Shown: positions 44,772 through 53,127, counted from the first letter of the stretch. The stretch is DNA of 64,000 nucleotides from Arthrobacter sp. Alg241-R88 (GCF_900537115.1 NZ_UNRG01000002.1:591-64590), one strand, 5' to 3'. Translations and numbers: made by a program. The notes: generated from the sequence alone by a model not told the origin.

Positions 44772-45629
44772 GTGTTCTATTGGGTGATGAAAAGGATCTT
44801 CCTGGGTCCGGTGCTGAAGCTGCTTTTCCGCCCGTGGGTGAAGGGCCTGGATAACATTCCGGCCGAAGGTGCGGCAATTATCGCCTCCAACCACCTCTCG
44901 TTTTCCGACTCGATTTTTATGCCGTTGATGGTCCGCCGTCCGGTGGTGTTCCTGGCCAAGTCCGAGTACTTCACGGGCACGGGAATCAAAGGCAGGCTGA
45001 CGGCCCTGTTCTTCAGGCTCACCAACCAGTTGCCCATGGACCGGTCCGGCGGTGCCGCGTCGGAGGCATCGCTGAGTGCCGGAATGGAGGTACTCACGCA
45101 TGGCGGGCTGCTGGGCATCTACCCGGAGGGGACGCGCAGCCCCGATTCGCGCCTCTACCGGGGAAAGGTGGGCGTTGCCAGGCTCGCGCTCAAGGCCGGA
45201 GTCCCGGTGGTTCCGGTGGCAATGATCGGCACGGACAAAGTGCAGCCCATCGGCAAACGCCTGCCGAACATCCGCAGGATCGGCATGATTTTCGGTGAAC
45301 CGCTGGACTTCAGCAGGTACCACGACCAGGCCGAGGACCGCCTGGTCCAGAGGCAGGTCACGGACGAAATCATGTTCGAGCTGATGCGGCTCTCCGGGCA
45401 GGAATACGTGGATGAATACGCGGCCGTGGTGAAGCTCCGGCTCGCGGGAAAGCCCGTTGACCCTGCTGCGGCTGCGGAACCCCTTGCCACCCCCGTGTCT
45501 CTTGAGGGCACCCATGCCGGCCCGGATGCAGATGCCCCACATGCCGGGGCCCCACATGCCGGTGCCGGGCAGCTTGCCCCCGACCCCGGAAAGCAGCAGG
45601 ACGACGGCGGGGCTGCCGCCACCGCCTAA
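44772..45629 (+). CDS. 1-acylglycerol-3-phosphate acyltransferase family protein
   Basis: A 285-residue PlsC-family protein. The H-X4-D motif is NHLSFSDS near residue 38 and the PEGTRS motif is near residue 118. The last 60 residues are an Ala/Pro/His-rich tail with imperfect repeats (GPDADAPHAGAPHAGAG). It begins with GTG after GGAGG at a slightly long spacing. It precedes aroG, as the mycobacterial Rv2182c does near Rv2178c. It may make phosphatidic acid or acylate a glycolipid intermediate. Confidence 0.9.
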   Translation: MFYWVMKRIFLGPVLKLLFRPWVKGLDNIPAEGAAIIASNHLSFSDSIFMPLMVRRPVVFLAKSEYFTGTGIKGRLTALFFRLTNQLPMDRSGGAASEASLSAGMEVLTHGGLLGIYPEGTRSPDSRLYRGKVGVARLALKAGVPVVPVAMIGTDKVQPIGKRLPNIRRIGMIFGEPLDFSRYHDQAEDRLVQRQVTDEIMFELMRLSGQEYVDEYAAVVKLRLAGKPVDPAAAAEPLATPVSLEGTHAGPDADAPHAGAPHAGAGQLAPDPGKQQDDGGAAATA

Positions 45630-45733
45630 CCCGCGCCGGCTTCCCGCTGCCAGCCATCCGGGCCCGGCGGATGTCTGTGACGCCGAGCCCTGGATGCGTG
45701 ACGCCGTGGTGTTCCCCGTGCCTGCGCGACCGT

Positions 45734-45739
45734 TAGTCT
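45734..45739 (+). promoter_or_regulatory. candidate -10 element (TAGTCT) for a leaderless start at 45746
   Basis: TAGTCT (TANNNT) ends 6 nt before the GTG start of the DAHP synthase gene; no ribosome-binding site intervenes. Confidence 0.5.
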
Positions 45740-45745
45740 TAGAGG

Positions 45746-47137
45746 GTGACTGAGCTATCTGCAAAACCTGCCTTTTCGCTGTCCAGCACCGCCCAGAGCG
45801 GAGCGGCCAACTATCCCGGACTCGATGACTGGCGGGACCTGCCTATTTCCCAGCAGCCCAGCTGGCAGGACAGGGACGTATTCGATGCCTCGGTAAAGGA
45901 ACTCTCCGTCCTTCCTCCGCTGGTCTTCGCCGGCGAGGTGGATGTCCTCCGCGAGCGGCTGGCTGCTGCTGCCCAGGGCAAGGCGTTCCTGCTGCAGGGC
46001 GGCGACTGCGCCGAAACCTTCGAAGCAGCTACGGCGGACAAGATCAGCGCCCGCGTCAAGACCATCCTCCAGATGGCAGTGGTCCTGACCTACGGCGCCG
46101 CGATGCCCGTTATCAAGATGGGCAGGATGGCAGGCCAGTTCGCAAAGCCCCGCTCATCCAACGATGAAACGCGCGACGGCGTGACACTGCCGGCGTACCG
46201 CGGCGACATCGTGAACGGCTACGAGTTCACGCCCGAATCCCGCGGCCATGACGCCGCGCGAATGCTCCGCGCCTACCACACGTCCGCCTCCACGCTGAAC
46301 CTCATCCGCGCCTTCACCCAGGGCGGATTTGCGGACCTGCGCTCGGTACACCAGTGGAACAAGGGCTTCACCGAGAACCCGGCCCACGCCCGCTACGAGT
46401 CCCTGGCGCGGGACATCGACCGGGCCATTATGTTCATGGAGTCCTGCGGTGCGGACTTCGAGGCGCTTAAGCGCGTTGAGTTCTTCGCCAGCCACGAGGC
46501 GCTCCTCCTGGACTACGAACGTGCCCTCACCCGGATCGACTCCCGCACCGGATTCCCGTACGACACCTCAGCGCACTTCCTCTGGATCGGGGAGCGCACC
46601 CGCGAACTGGACCACGCGCACGTCGATTTCCTGTCCCGCGTGCGGAACCCCATCGGCGTTAAGCTGGGCCCGTCCACCACCGGTGACGATGCCCTCCGCC
46701 TGATCGACAGGCTGGATCCGGAGCGCGAACCCGGCAGGCTGACGTTCATCACCCGCATGGGTGCCGGCAACATCCGCGAGAAGCTGCCCGCCGTCGTCGA
46801 AAAGGTCACCGCCTCAGGCGCGCAGGTCCTTTGGGTCACCGACCCCATGCATGGCAACACCGTGACGTCCCCGAACGGGTACAAGACCCGCAACTTCGAT
46901 GACGTCATTGACGAGGTGCGCGGCTTCTTCGAGGTGCACCACGCCCTGGGCACTGTTCCTGGCGGACTGCACGTGGAAATGACGGGCGACGACGTTGCCG
47001 AGTGCCTCGGCGGAGCTGATCCGATCGACCAGGAAGCCTTCCTGGACCGCTACGAGTCAGTTTGCGACCCCCGGCTGAACCACATGCAGTCGCTGGAAAT
47101 GGCGTTCCTGGTGGCGGGGGCACTCGCCAAGCACTGA
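45746..47137 (+). CDS. aroG: class II 3-deoxy-7-phosphoheptulonate (DAHP) synthase
   Basis: A 463-residue plant-type DAHP synthase, first enzyme of the shikimate pathway, condensing PEP and erythrose-4-phosphate. Landmarks: LQGGDCAETFE, GRMAGQFAKPRS, GIKLGP-like VKLGPSTT, TRMGAGNIREKLP and WVTDPMHGNT with the metal and substrate residues. Length and order match the mycobacterial Rv2178c. It starts with GTG. The stop codon lies in a 17-bp tandem duplication. Confidence 0.95.
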   Translation: MTELSAKPAFSLSSTAQSGAANYPGLDDWRDLPISQQPSWQDRDVFDASVKELSVLPPLVFAGEVDVLRERLAAAAQGKAFLLQGGDCAETFEAATADKISARVKTILQMAVVLTYGAAMPVIKMGRMAGQFAKPRSSNDETRDGVTLPAYRGDIVNGYEFTPESRGHDAARMLRAYHTSASTLNLIRAFTQGGFADLRSVHQWNKGFTENPAHARYESLARDIDRAIMFMESCGADFEALKRVEFFASHEALLLDYERALTRIDSRTGFPYDTSAHFLWIGERTRELDHAHVDFLSRVRNPIGVKLGPSTTGDDALRLIDRLDPEREPGRLTFITRMGAGNIREKLPAVVEKVTASGAQVLWVTDPMHGNTVTSPNGYKTRNFDDVIDEVRGFFEVHHALGTVPGGLHVEMTGDDVAECLGGADPIDQEAFLDRYESVCDPRLNHMQSLEMAFLVAGALAKH

Positions 47138-47171
47138 GCTGTTCCAAACACTGAGCTGTTCCAAGCACTGA
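47131..47171 (+). repeat. 17-bp tandem duplication spanning the aroG stop codon
   Basis: GCACTGAGCTGTTCCAA (47131-47147) is followed by ACACTGAGCTGTTCCAA (47148-47164) and a third partial copy GCACTGA. The first copy carries the last codons and stop of aroG. Confidence 0.85.
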
Positions 47172-47174
47172 TGT

Positions 47175-47213
47175 CCGGCCGGCACCTGCGGGTGCCTGGT
47201 GTGGGCGGGCCGG
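47175..47213. terminator. nested hairpin between aroG and the kinase gene
   Basis: An inner stem GGCACC/GGTGCC (47181-47196) sits inside CCGGCC/GGCCGG (47175-47180 with 47208-47213). It fills the gap between convergent genes; no T-tract. Confidence 0.5.
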
Positions 47214-47219
47214 TCCCGC

Positions 47220-49316
47220 CTACACCACGGTCAGTGTGATGACTGATCCTTCAGGTACTTCTGTATCCACAGGGTCCTGGTCGCGGACGGTGCCGAAGAA
47301 GCCGCCCAGGATGTTGTTCACCTGCACGCGGAAGCCCAGGGCCTCAAGTGCCCGCTTCGCCTCCGTTGCCTGCTTGCCGATGTAGCTGGGTACCTCCACC
47401 ATCCTGGGCCCCTTCGAGATGGTCAGGGTCACCGTTGCGCCGCGGGTGAGGGTCCCGTTGGCCGGGGACTGGCTGACCACCGCGCCCTCGGGGATGTTCC
47501 GGTCAAACACTTCTTCGCGCGCAACGTCAGCCTTCAGCCCGGCCGCTTCGATGGCGTCCTTTGCGTCAGCCTCATCCTGGCCCACTACGTTGGGCACCGG
47601 GATCGGCTCGGGGCCCTTCGAGACCACAAGGTTGACGGGCGTTCCCCGCCGGGCAGGGGTATCGGCTGCCGGATCCTGCGACAGGACAACGCCCGCGGCT
47701 GCAGCTTCATCAAACTGCTCGGTAACAGTCCCAAGCGCCATCCCGGCGGCGTTGAGGCCGGTCTTGGCTTCCTCCAGCGTGCCGGCCGTCAGCCCGGGCA
47801 GCGGGAATAGTTGCGGACCCTTTGAGACAAACACCGAGACCGGCTGGAATTTCCGGATCTCCGATCCGGCCGGCGGTTCAGTGCCCACCACCAGCCCGCT
47901 GGGAACATCCTCGTCGAAAACATCCCTGGAGGTGGACCGGAATCCTGCCTGGCTAAGGAGTTCCTGGGCCTGTGCCACCGTCTTGTTTGCCACGGTTGGG
48001 ATGGCCGCGGCCGAGCCGGGACCCATGCCGAAGAACCAGCCGGCACCTGTGGCAAGCAGCGCGGCGATGACCAGGACCACCACCCACAGGACCCCACGGC
48101 GGCGCGGGCTCCCTTCGCGGAGGTTCCGTGCCGGAGTGGCTGCAGCGCGGGCCCGGGCTTTCTCCTCCTCCTTGTCGGCCTTGCGCTGCGCCCGCTTGCT
48201 CATAGGCGCCGGAGGCGTGGCGGCCCACGGGGCGTCGTCGTCCTTTTCCGGGGGAGTGAGGAGGTGCCGATGAGCGGAGTCCGCGTGCGGCGCCTCCCGG
48301 CCGGGAGCCTGACCCGCCTGCGGCTGCCGCGGCTGGTACGGTGGCGCCGCGGGCCGGCCAAACGGCATAACGCTTGTTGGATTATTTGTGCGGGATATCA
48401 CTTCGGTCCGGTTCTGGTTTCCGGCGGGGCCCCCGGCGTCCAGGGCCGCGGGAGGCTGCAGGTCCAGTTCCCGATCGCTGAGGTTGGTCCTGATGTGGCG
48501 CAGTTCCTGGAGCAGCGCATTCCCGTCGATGGGGCGGTTCTCCGGATCATTTGCCGTACACCACTGCACCAGTTCGTCCACCTCCGCCGCCAGGCCCGGC
48601 ACCAGGGCGGAAGGAGGCCCCACGACGCCGTTGACGTGCTGGTAAGCCACCTGGATCGGGACCTCACCGGTGAACGGCTGTTGGCCGGTCAGCATCTCGT
48701 AAAGCATGATGCCCACGGAGTACACGTCGCTCCGCGCGTCCGCGGATTTACCGAGGACGAGTTCCGGGGATAGGTAGGCAACGGTTCCCAGCAGCGCGCC
48801 CGTGCTGGTGGACGTGGTGACTGCGCGGGCCAGGCCGAAGTCGCCGATCTTGATTCTGCCGTCATCGGCTATCAGGACGTTCTCGGGTTTCACGTCCCGG
48901 TGGATGAACCCGGCTGCGTGGGCGGCGCCGAGGCCTTCCACCACGGGATCGATCAGCGCCAAAGCAAGCCGGGGCGGAAGTGCGCCCTTCTCCCTGATAA
49001 CGTCCCGCAGCGTATGGCCTTTGATGTACTCCATGACCAGGTACGCGGTATGGGCGTCAGTGCCCTGGTCCAGCACTCCCACTACGTGGGGGTGGGACAG
49101 CCTGGCGGCAGCCTTGGCCTCTCGGCCCAGCCTGTCCAGGAAACTTTCATCGGCGGAGAGGTGGGGGTGCAGCACCTTCAGGGCCACGTCCCGCTCCAGC
49201 CTCTGGTCCGTCGCCACATAAACAGTGGACATGCCGCCGCGCGCCAGCCTGGACCTGACGGCGTACCGGTTGTCCACCAGGGTTCCTACCAGGGGGTCTG
49301 ACACGTGTTCCTGCAC
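47220..49316 (-). CDS. Ser/Thr protein kinase with four PASTA domains (PknL-like)
   Basis: A 698-residue receptor kinase. The kinase domain spans about 17-280, with the Gly loop LARGGMSTVY, K47, HRDVKPEN at 139-146, DFG at 159-161 and a Thr-rich activation loop (TTSTSTG). A Pro/Gln-rich and then basic juxtamembrane region leads to one transmembrane helix (GVLWVVVLVIAALLATGAGWFF), and four PASTA repeats follow outside, for sensing peptidoglycan fragments. Start set at GTG 49316; the frame is open to a TTG at 49337. Its neighbours aroG and the Rv2175c-like gene identify it as the positional counterpart of PknL, although mycobacterial PknL lacks PASTA domains to my knowledge. Confidence 0.92.
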   Translation of the reverse strand: MQEHVSDPLVGTLVDNRYAVRSRLARGGMSTVYVATDQRLERDVALKVLHPHLSADESFLDRLGREAKAAARLSHPHVVGVLDQGTDAHTAYLVMEYIKGHTLRDVIREKGALPPRLALALIDPVVEGLGAAHAAGFIHRDVKPENVLIADDGRIKIGDFGLARAVTTSTSTGALLGTVAYLSPELVLGKSADARSDVYSVGIMLYEMLTGQQPFTGEVPIQVAYQHVNGVVGPPSALVPGLAAEVDELVQWCTANDPENRPIDGNALLQELRHIRTNLSDRELDLQPPAALDAGGPAGNQNRTEVISRTNNPTSVMPFGRPAAPPYQPRQPQAGQAPGREAPHADSAHRHLLTPPEKDDDAPWAATPPAPMSKRAQRKADKEEEKARARAAATPARNLREGSPRRRGVLWVVVLVIAALLATGAGWFFGMGPGSAAAIPTVANKTVAQAQELLSQAGFRSTSRDVFDEDVPSGLVVGTEPPAGSEIRKFQPVSVFVSKGPQLFPLPGLTAGTLEEAKTGLNAAGMALGTVTEQFDEAAAAGVVLSQDPAADTPARRGTPVNLVVSKGPEPIPVPNVVGQDEADAKDAIEAAGLKADVAREEVFDRNIPEGAVVSQSPANGTLTRGATVTLTISKGPRMVEVPSYIGKQATEAKRALEALGFRVQVNNILGGFFGTVRDQDPVDTEVPEGSVITLTVV

Positions 49317-49322
49317 CCTACG

Positions 49323-49328
49323 ATCGTA
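49323..49328 (-). promoter_or_regulatory. candidate -10 element (TACGAT) for a leaderless kinase start
   Basis: On the minus strand TACGAT ends 6 nt before the GTG at 49316. No ribosome-binding site precedes that GTG. This supports 49316 over the upstream TTG. Confidence 0.5.
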
Positions 49329-49342
49329 ATCCAGCAATGAAA

Positions 49343-49372
49343 CGGGTCCGAACCGATATCGGTCCGGACCCG
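49343..49372. terminator. 30-bp palindrome between LysM gene and kinase gene
   Basis: CGGGTCCG-A-ACCGAT / ATCGGT-C-CGGACCCG is symmetrical except for one A/C position. It lies 48 bp downstream of the LysM gene stop and 15 bp upstream of the kinase -10. It could be a terminator for the LysM gene, or a protein-binding palindrome, since it has no unpaired loop. Confidence 0.55.
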
Positions 49373-49420
49373 TGCCGAGTTCTCCTTGCCGCTCCCGATG
49401 CCGGGAAGCGGACCGCGGTG

Positions 49421-50803
49421 CTAGCCGAAGTTCTTCTGGTGTGCCTTGATGGCCGCGACGTAGGCCTTGGTGTCGTCGTACATGCCGTACTTGCTCACAG
49501 AATACTGGCCCTGGTAGTAGCCGGCGATGGCCGTGTCCCGGTCCTTGCTGGTGGCGAGGAGCTGGCGGATGATCGCCACCCCGGCCGTCGCATTGTCATA
49601 GGGATCAAGGAGGTTCAGCTTTCGTCCCACCAGGTCCGAGGCCCACTGGCCCGAGCTGGGGATGACCTGCATGGTCCCGATGGCGTTGGCGGGGGATACC
49701 GCGCGCTGGTCGAAGCCGGACTCCTGGTGGGCGAAGGCGAGGGCGAGTGACGGCTCCACACCCATGGCGCGCGCGGTGTCCGCAACGATGCCGCGCATCT
49801 GCTCCCGGGAGGGGACGGGCGAAGCGTTCAGGAGCGCCTTGTTTTCGTTTGCCGAGCTCACCACGGCCGCCGGGTAGCTGAAGCCAAGGAAGGAACTGGG
49901 CACCAGCGGCGTGACCGAGGCAGCCGGCTGCGGGGCCTGCTGGCCGGCGCCGGGGATGGCCAGCTTGTTGCCCGGGTAGATCACGGTGCCCATGTTCATG
50001 CGGTTGGCGGAGAGGAGCTCCGAAAGCTTGACGCCGTGGCGCGAAGCGATGGCGGAAAGCGTGTCGCCTGCTTTGACCGTGTACGAGCCGGAAGCCGGGG
50101 CAGGGGCGGAGGAGTTTGCCAGGGCCGGGGCGGGTGCTGCCGGGGCAGGGGCCGGGGCGGCCGGGGCTGGAGCGGCATCACCACCGCCGACTTTGACTTT
50201 CTGCCCGGGGTAGATGATGGAACGCATATTGAGGTTGTTCCAGGCGAAGACATCGGCAAGGCTCACCTTGTGCTTTGCAGCAATGGCACCCAGCGTGTCG
50301 CCAGGCTTCACGGTGTAGGTGGCACCGCCGCCGGCAGTGGAGGGGGCAGCGGGAGCGGCTGCCGGCGCCGGGGCTGCCGGCGCGGCGGCCGAGCCTGACA
50401 GCTTGATCTTCTGTCCCGGGTAAATGATGGTGTTCGCCTGCAGGTTGTTAAGCTTCAGTATTTCGCCCGTGTTCAACCCGAACCTGCCCGCAATGGCACT
50501 GATGGTGTCGCCCCGGGCGATCGTGTACTCAGCCGGTGCGGCCGGCTGCGCCGGCTTGAAGGCCGTGGGGATGGTGGTGGAGACGGACGAGGCCGGGATG
50601 ACAGCCGCCGTCGCCTGTGCTGCCGCCTGTGCTTTCATCGCCGCGGCCAGCGTGGCAGGCACGGCGCGGGCAGGCTGCTCGGCGGCGGCGGGCTGGGCGA
50701 GGGCCAAGGATGACAATACGACCGCTGGCAGCGCTGCCGTGGTGGCAGCGATCATAGGCAGACTCGGCTTGGGGGGCTGCTTGGGCGAGCGGGACATCGT
50801 CAT
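49421..50803 (-). CDS. secreted LysM lytic transglycosylase
   Basis: A 460-residue exported peptidoglycan hydrolase. A signal peptide (residues about 1-42, ending in AQPAAA) is followed by three LysM domains, each with the pattern YT-x-x-x-GDT-x-x-AIA and YPGQK/YPGNK, separated by Ala/Pro linkers. The C-terminal SLT-type domain begins near residue 345; the catalytic Glu is in FAHQESGFDQRAV, followed by AIGTMQVIP. LysM domains bind N-acetylglucosamine in peptidoglycan and the SLT domain cleaves the glycan strand. Start set at 50803 (AGGA upstream; 50797 possible). Six 9-bp repeats precede the gene. Confidence 0.92.
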   Translation of the reverse strand: MTMSRSPKQPPKPSLPMIAATTAALPAVVLSSLALAQPAAAEQPARAVPATLAAAMKAQAAAQATAAVIPASSVSTTIPTAFKPAQPAAPAEYTIARGDTISAIAGRFGLNTGEILKLNNLQANTIIYPGQKIKLSGSAAAPAAPAPAAAPAAPSTAGGGATYTVKPGDTLGAIAAKHKVSLADVFAWNNLNMRSIIYPGQKVKVGGGDAAPAPAAPAPAPAAPAPALANSSAPAPASGSYTVKAGDTLSAIASRHGVKLSELLSANRMNMGTVIYPGNKLAIPGAGQQAPQPAASVTPLVPSSFLGFSYPAAVVSSANENKALLNASPVPSREQMRGIVADTARAMGVEPSLALAFAHQESGFDQRAVSPANAIGTMQVIPSSGQWASDLVGRKLNLLDPYDNATAGVAIIRQLLATSKDRDTAIAGYYQGQYSVSKYGMYDDTKAYVAAIKAHQKNFG

Positions 50804-50853
50804 GGAAAGAATCCTCTTCTCAACTGCGGGCGCGGGCGGGGATGCCGCTGTCA

Positions 50854-50907
50854 TTCTGATACTACTGTTACTCGTGTTATTGCTGTTACGAATGTGATCT
50901 ATGTGAA
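50854..50907 (-). promoter_or_regulatory. six contiguous 9-bp direct repeats (MtrA-box-like) upstream of the LysM gene
   Basis: Read on the minus strand the units are TTCACATAG, ATCACATTC, GTAACAGCA, ATAACACGA, GTAACAGTA and GTATCAGAA, each exactly 9 bp, consensus RT(A/C)ACA-N3. They end about 50 bp before the start codon. MtrA response regulators bind direct repeats of GTNAC-type pentamers at 9-bp spacing and control cell-wall hydrolases, so this is a strong candidate MtrA operator. An adjoining GTGA-N5-TCAC lies at 50903-50915. Confidence 0.6.
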
Positions 50908-51045
50908 TCTCTCACGAATTTGCAGTTAGCACAAGAAATCACGCATTACCTGCAAGAAGTAATTCGTGGAGTGTCCGCAGGTCAGGGCCGCTCCGGGAAT
51001 TTTCCCGACTAGGCGCGGCGGTACGCCCCATGGCAACCTTGATCC

Positions 51046-51399
51046 GTGAGTAATGTAGAAAACCTCGTGGGCGAATGGTTGCCCTTGCCCGACGTCGCCC
51101 GTTTATTGGATGTTTCCATCACCAGAGTCCACAGTTTGCTTGATGAACATGCCTTGGCGGCTCTGCGGGTGGGAGAGCGGAATATCCGGTCGGTTCCGGC
51201 TGAATTCATTCAGGACGGCCAGGTGGTAGACAGCCTTAAAGGCACCATTGTTGTGCTCGCAGACGCCGGCTATTCGGACGAGGACCTTATCGTGTGGCTT
51301 TTCACGCCTGACGAGTCACTGCGCGGACGTCCCATTGACGCCCTGCGGGAGGGCCGCAAAACAGAAATCAGGCGCAGGGCGCAGACCCTGGCCTGGTAG
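51046..51399 (+). CDS. DNA-binding protein, Rv2175c family
   Basis: A 117-residue protein with an N-terminal helix-turn-helix (PLPDVARLLDVSITRVHSLLDEHALAALRV) and the family C-terminus (IVWLFTPDESLRGRPIDALREGRKTEIRRRAQTLAW). In Mycobacterium Rv2175c is a DNA-binding substrate of PknL. Here the kinase gene is two genes away, separated by the LysM gene. The protein starts almost directly at the HTH, so the N-terminal tail that carries the phosphorylated threonine in Rv2175c appears to be missing. GTG start without an obvious ribosome-binding site. Confidence 0.88.
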   Translation: MSNVENLVGEWLPLPDVARLLDVSITRVHSLLDEHALAALRVGERNIRSVPAEFIQDGQVVDSLKGTIVVLADAGYSDEDLIVWLFTPDESLRGRPIDALREGRKTEIRRRAQTLAW

Positions 51400-51434
51400 C
51401 TGTCCGGCTTTGCCTCCTGCTTTGTCCCCCTTAG

Positions 51435-52529
51435 TCAGGAGGCACGGCTGACGGTTGCTTCAGCCAGCCTGCGCAGGGCGGTTTTGGGCAGTTCATGCAG
51501 TGGAAGCGCCTCGAGGGCGTCGAATGCTGCCGCGCCGAATTCATTGATCAGGACTTCAGTGGCCTGCAAAGCTCCCGACTCTTCGATGATCCGGCGGATC
51601 TCAAGAATGTCCTCATCGGAGAGGTCGGGGCTGCCCAGCCTGGCGTCGATAAAGGCGGATTCGGCTTCCGACGCCTGGTCCAAAGCCAGCGCCACCAACA
51701 CAGTCCGCTTTCCTTCGCGCAGGTCGTCGCCGGCGGGCTTGCCCGTGGTAAGCGGATCGCCGAAGACGCCCAGCACGTCATCCCGAAGCTGGAAGGCCTC
51801 GCCAAGGGGCAACGCGAATGCCGAGTAGCCGCGGAGCAGTTCGTTCGAGGCTCCGGCGAGTGCTCCGCCGAGCGCCAGCGGATGCTCCGTTGAATACTTG
51901 GCGGACTTGAACCTGATGATGGACTGCGCCCTGCTGACCGCACCTGCGCGGTCCCTAACCGGGCCCGCGACTTCCTCCAGGATGTCCAGGTACTGGCCGG
52001 CCATCACCTCTGCCCGCATCAGGTTGAAGATCAGCCGCGCACGGCTGCCGGCTGCGGCGTTCTCGCCAATATCGGTGAACGCTTCCTCACTGAATGAGAG
52101 GCACAGGTCTCCAGTGAGGATTGCAGCGGCCTGCCCAAACCGCTCACTGTCCAGGGCCCAGCCGCGGGTCCCGTGGAGTTCGCTGAAGCGGCGGTGGACA
52201 CTGGGTCCGCCCCGCCTCGTGTCGGAGCGGTCAATGATGTCGTCATGGATCAACGCGGCGGCCTGGAACAATTCCAGCGCTGCTCCGGCCGTCACTACCT
52301 GCCGGGCCGCCGGCTCGCCGCCGGCGCCCCGCCAGCCCCAGTAGCACATCAGCGCCCGCAGGCGCTTTCCGCCGGTCACCAGGTTGGAAATGGAGCCCAT
52401 GATGGGTTCGATGTCCGGTGAGATGGCGGACATAATGGACTGCCGGGACGTGAGAAAGTCAGTCAGTTCACCTGCCACTGCCGCCACAAAGGCGGCCTGT
52501 TCATTCCTTAGCTGCTCAGCTGCCGTCAC
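51435..52529 (-). CDS. polyprenyl (geranylgeranyl-type) diphosphate synthase
   Basis: A 364-residue trans-prenyltransferase. The first Asp-rich motif is DDIIDRSDTRRGGPSVHRRF and the second is QLRDDVLGVFGD. Length and motif 1 fit short-to-medium-chain synthases such as IdsA, making GGPP or longer chains for carotenoids, menaquinone or polyprenyl phosphates; chain length cannot be read reliably. It starts with GTG overlapping the lipoprotein stop by 4 bp. Mycobacterium has idsA2 close to Rv2175c-pknL, so the context is conserved. Confidence 0.93.
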   Translation of the reverse strand: MTAAEQLRNEQAAFVAAVAGELTDFLTSRQSIMSAISPDIEPIMGSISNLVTGGKRLRALMCYWGWRGAGGEPAARQVVTAGAALELFQAAALIHDDIIDRSDTRRGGPSVHRRFSELHGTRGWALDSERFGQAAAILTGDLCLSFSEEAFTDIGENAAAGSRARLIFNLMRAEVMAGQYLDILEEVAGPVRDRAGAVSRAQSIIRFKSAKYSTEHPLALGGALAGASNELLRGYSAFALPLGEAFQLRDDVLGVFGDPLTTGKPAGDDLREGKRTVLVALALDQASEAESAFIDARLGSPDLSDEDILEIRRIIEESGALQATEVLINEFGAAAFDALEALPLHELPKTALRRLAEATVSRAS

Positions 52530-53053
52530 TTGGCTGACTCAGCTGCCACGTTGGCGCCGATGGTAAAAGTGACAACACCGGCCGCTTCCACGGCGGAGAG
52601 ATTGACCGTCTCATTGTCTCCCCGGACAAAGTCCTTCGAAGCTACCGCCCCCACGGCTTCACCCGGGACTGCCTTGAACCCGCGGGCCTCCAGCTCCTTG
52701 GTGTAGAAGTCCAGGACAGCCGCAGCGGGCGAGGTTATGGTGGCAACCAGGGCGGCGGTGGCCGGCGTCGATGCCTTGTCGAAGCTGCTGGACACCACGC
52801 TCGCGCCGGGCATGAGCGGGAGGAGCTGCTGGGGGAATCCTTCGACGACGGCGCCCACCGTGGCGGACGTGTTGGGCGAGGCGGAGGGGCTGGCCGAAGC
52901 TGTCATGGTGGACTGGGCAGTTTCCGGCGAAGAAGCGGAGGCTGCGGGATCCGGTGTTCCTGAGGGCGTTGGGCTGCAGGCAGCAAGGGCCAATACCGCC
53001 CCGGCAGCGAAAGCCGCCAAGGCTGCTGGCTTAAGGTTTCCAATGACCGTCAC
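52526..53053 (-). CDS. putative lipoprotein
   Basis: A 175-residue protein with a lipoprotein signal peptide: hydrophobic core AALAAFAAGAVLALAAC, with Cys25 as the probable lipidated residue in LALAAC. A Ser/Thr/Pro/Ala-rich linker (about 26-63) leads to a C-terminal domain of about 105 residues that contains VLDFYTKELEARGFKAVPG. I do not recognise the domain. It starts with GTG after AGGAGG and is translationally coupled to the prenyl synthase gene. Confidence 0.85.
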   Translation of the reverse strand: MTVIGNLKPAALAAFAAGAVLALAACSPTPSGTPDPAASASSPETAQSTMTASASPSASPNTSATVGAVVEGFPQQLLPLMPGASVVSSSFDKASTPATAALVATITSPAAAVLDFYTKELEARGFKAVPGEAVGAVASKDFVRGDNETVNLSAVEAAGVVTFTIGANVAAESAK

Positions 53054-53114
53054 AGGGACTTTCCTCCTGGTGTAGATGCCGGATTCAGCCTCCAGTTTAG
53101 TCAGTACAAAGCGA

Positions 53115-53120
53115 TAGGAT
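53115..53120 (+). promoter_or_regulatory. candidate -10 element (TAGGAT) for a leaderless start at 53128
   Basis: TAGGAT ends 7 nt before the GTG start of dinB, and no Shine-Dalgarno sequence precedes it. No LexA-type palindrome overlaps it. Confidence 0.5.
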
Positions 53121-53127
53121 TGCAGCC

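Noticed and set aside
50804..51045. c-di-AMP (ydaO-type) riboswitch upstream of the LysM gene
   Set aside because: Such riboswitches precede many actinobacterial wall hydrolases, but I could not find the conserved GC-rich stems; the region is instead a 9-bp repeat array.
53041..53127. LexA (SOS) box for dinB
   Set aside because: No GAAC-N4-GTTC-like palindrome was found near the dinB start; the same holds for recN, which lies inside an operon.
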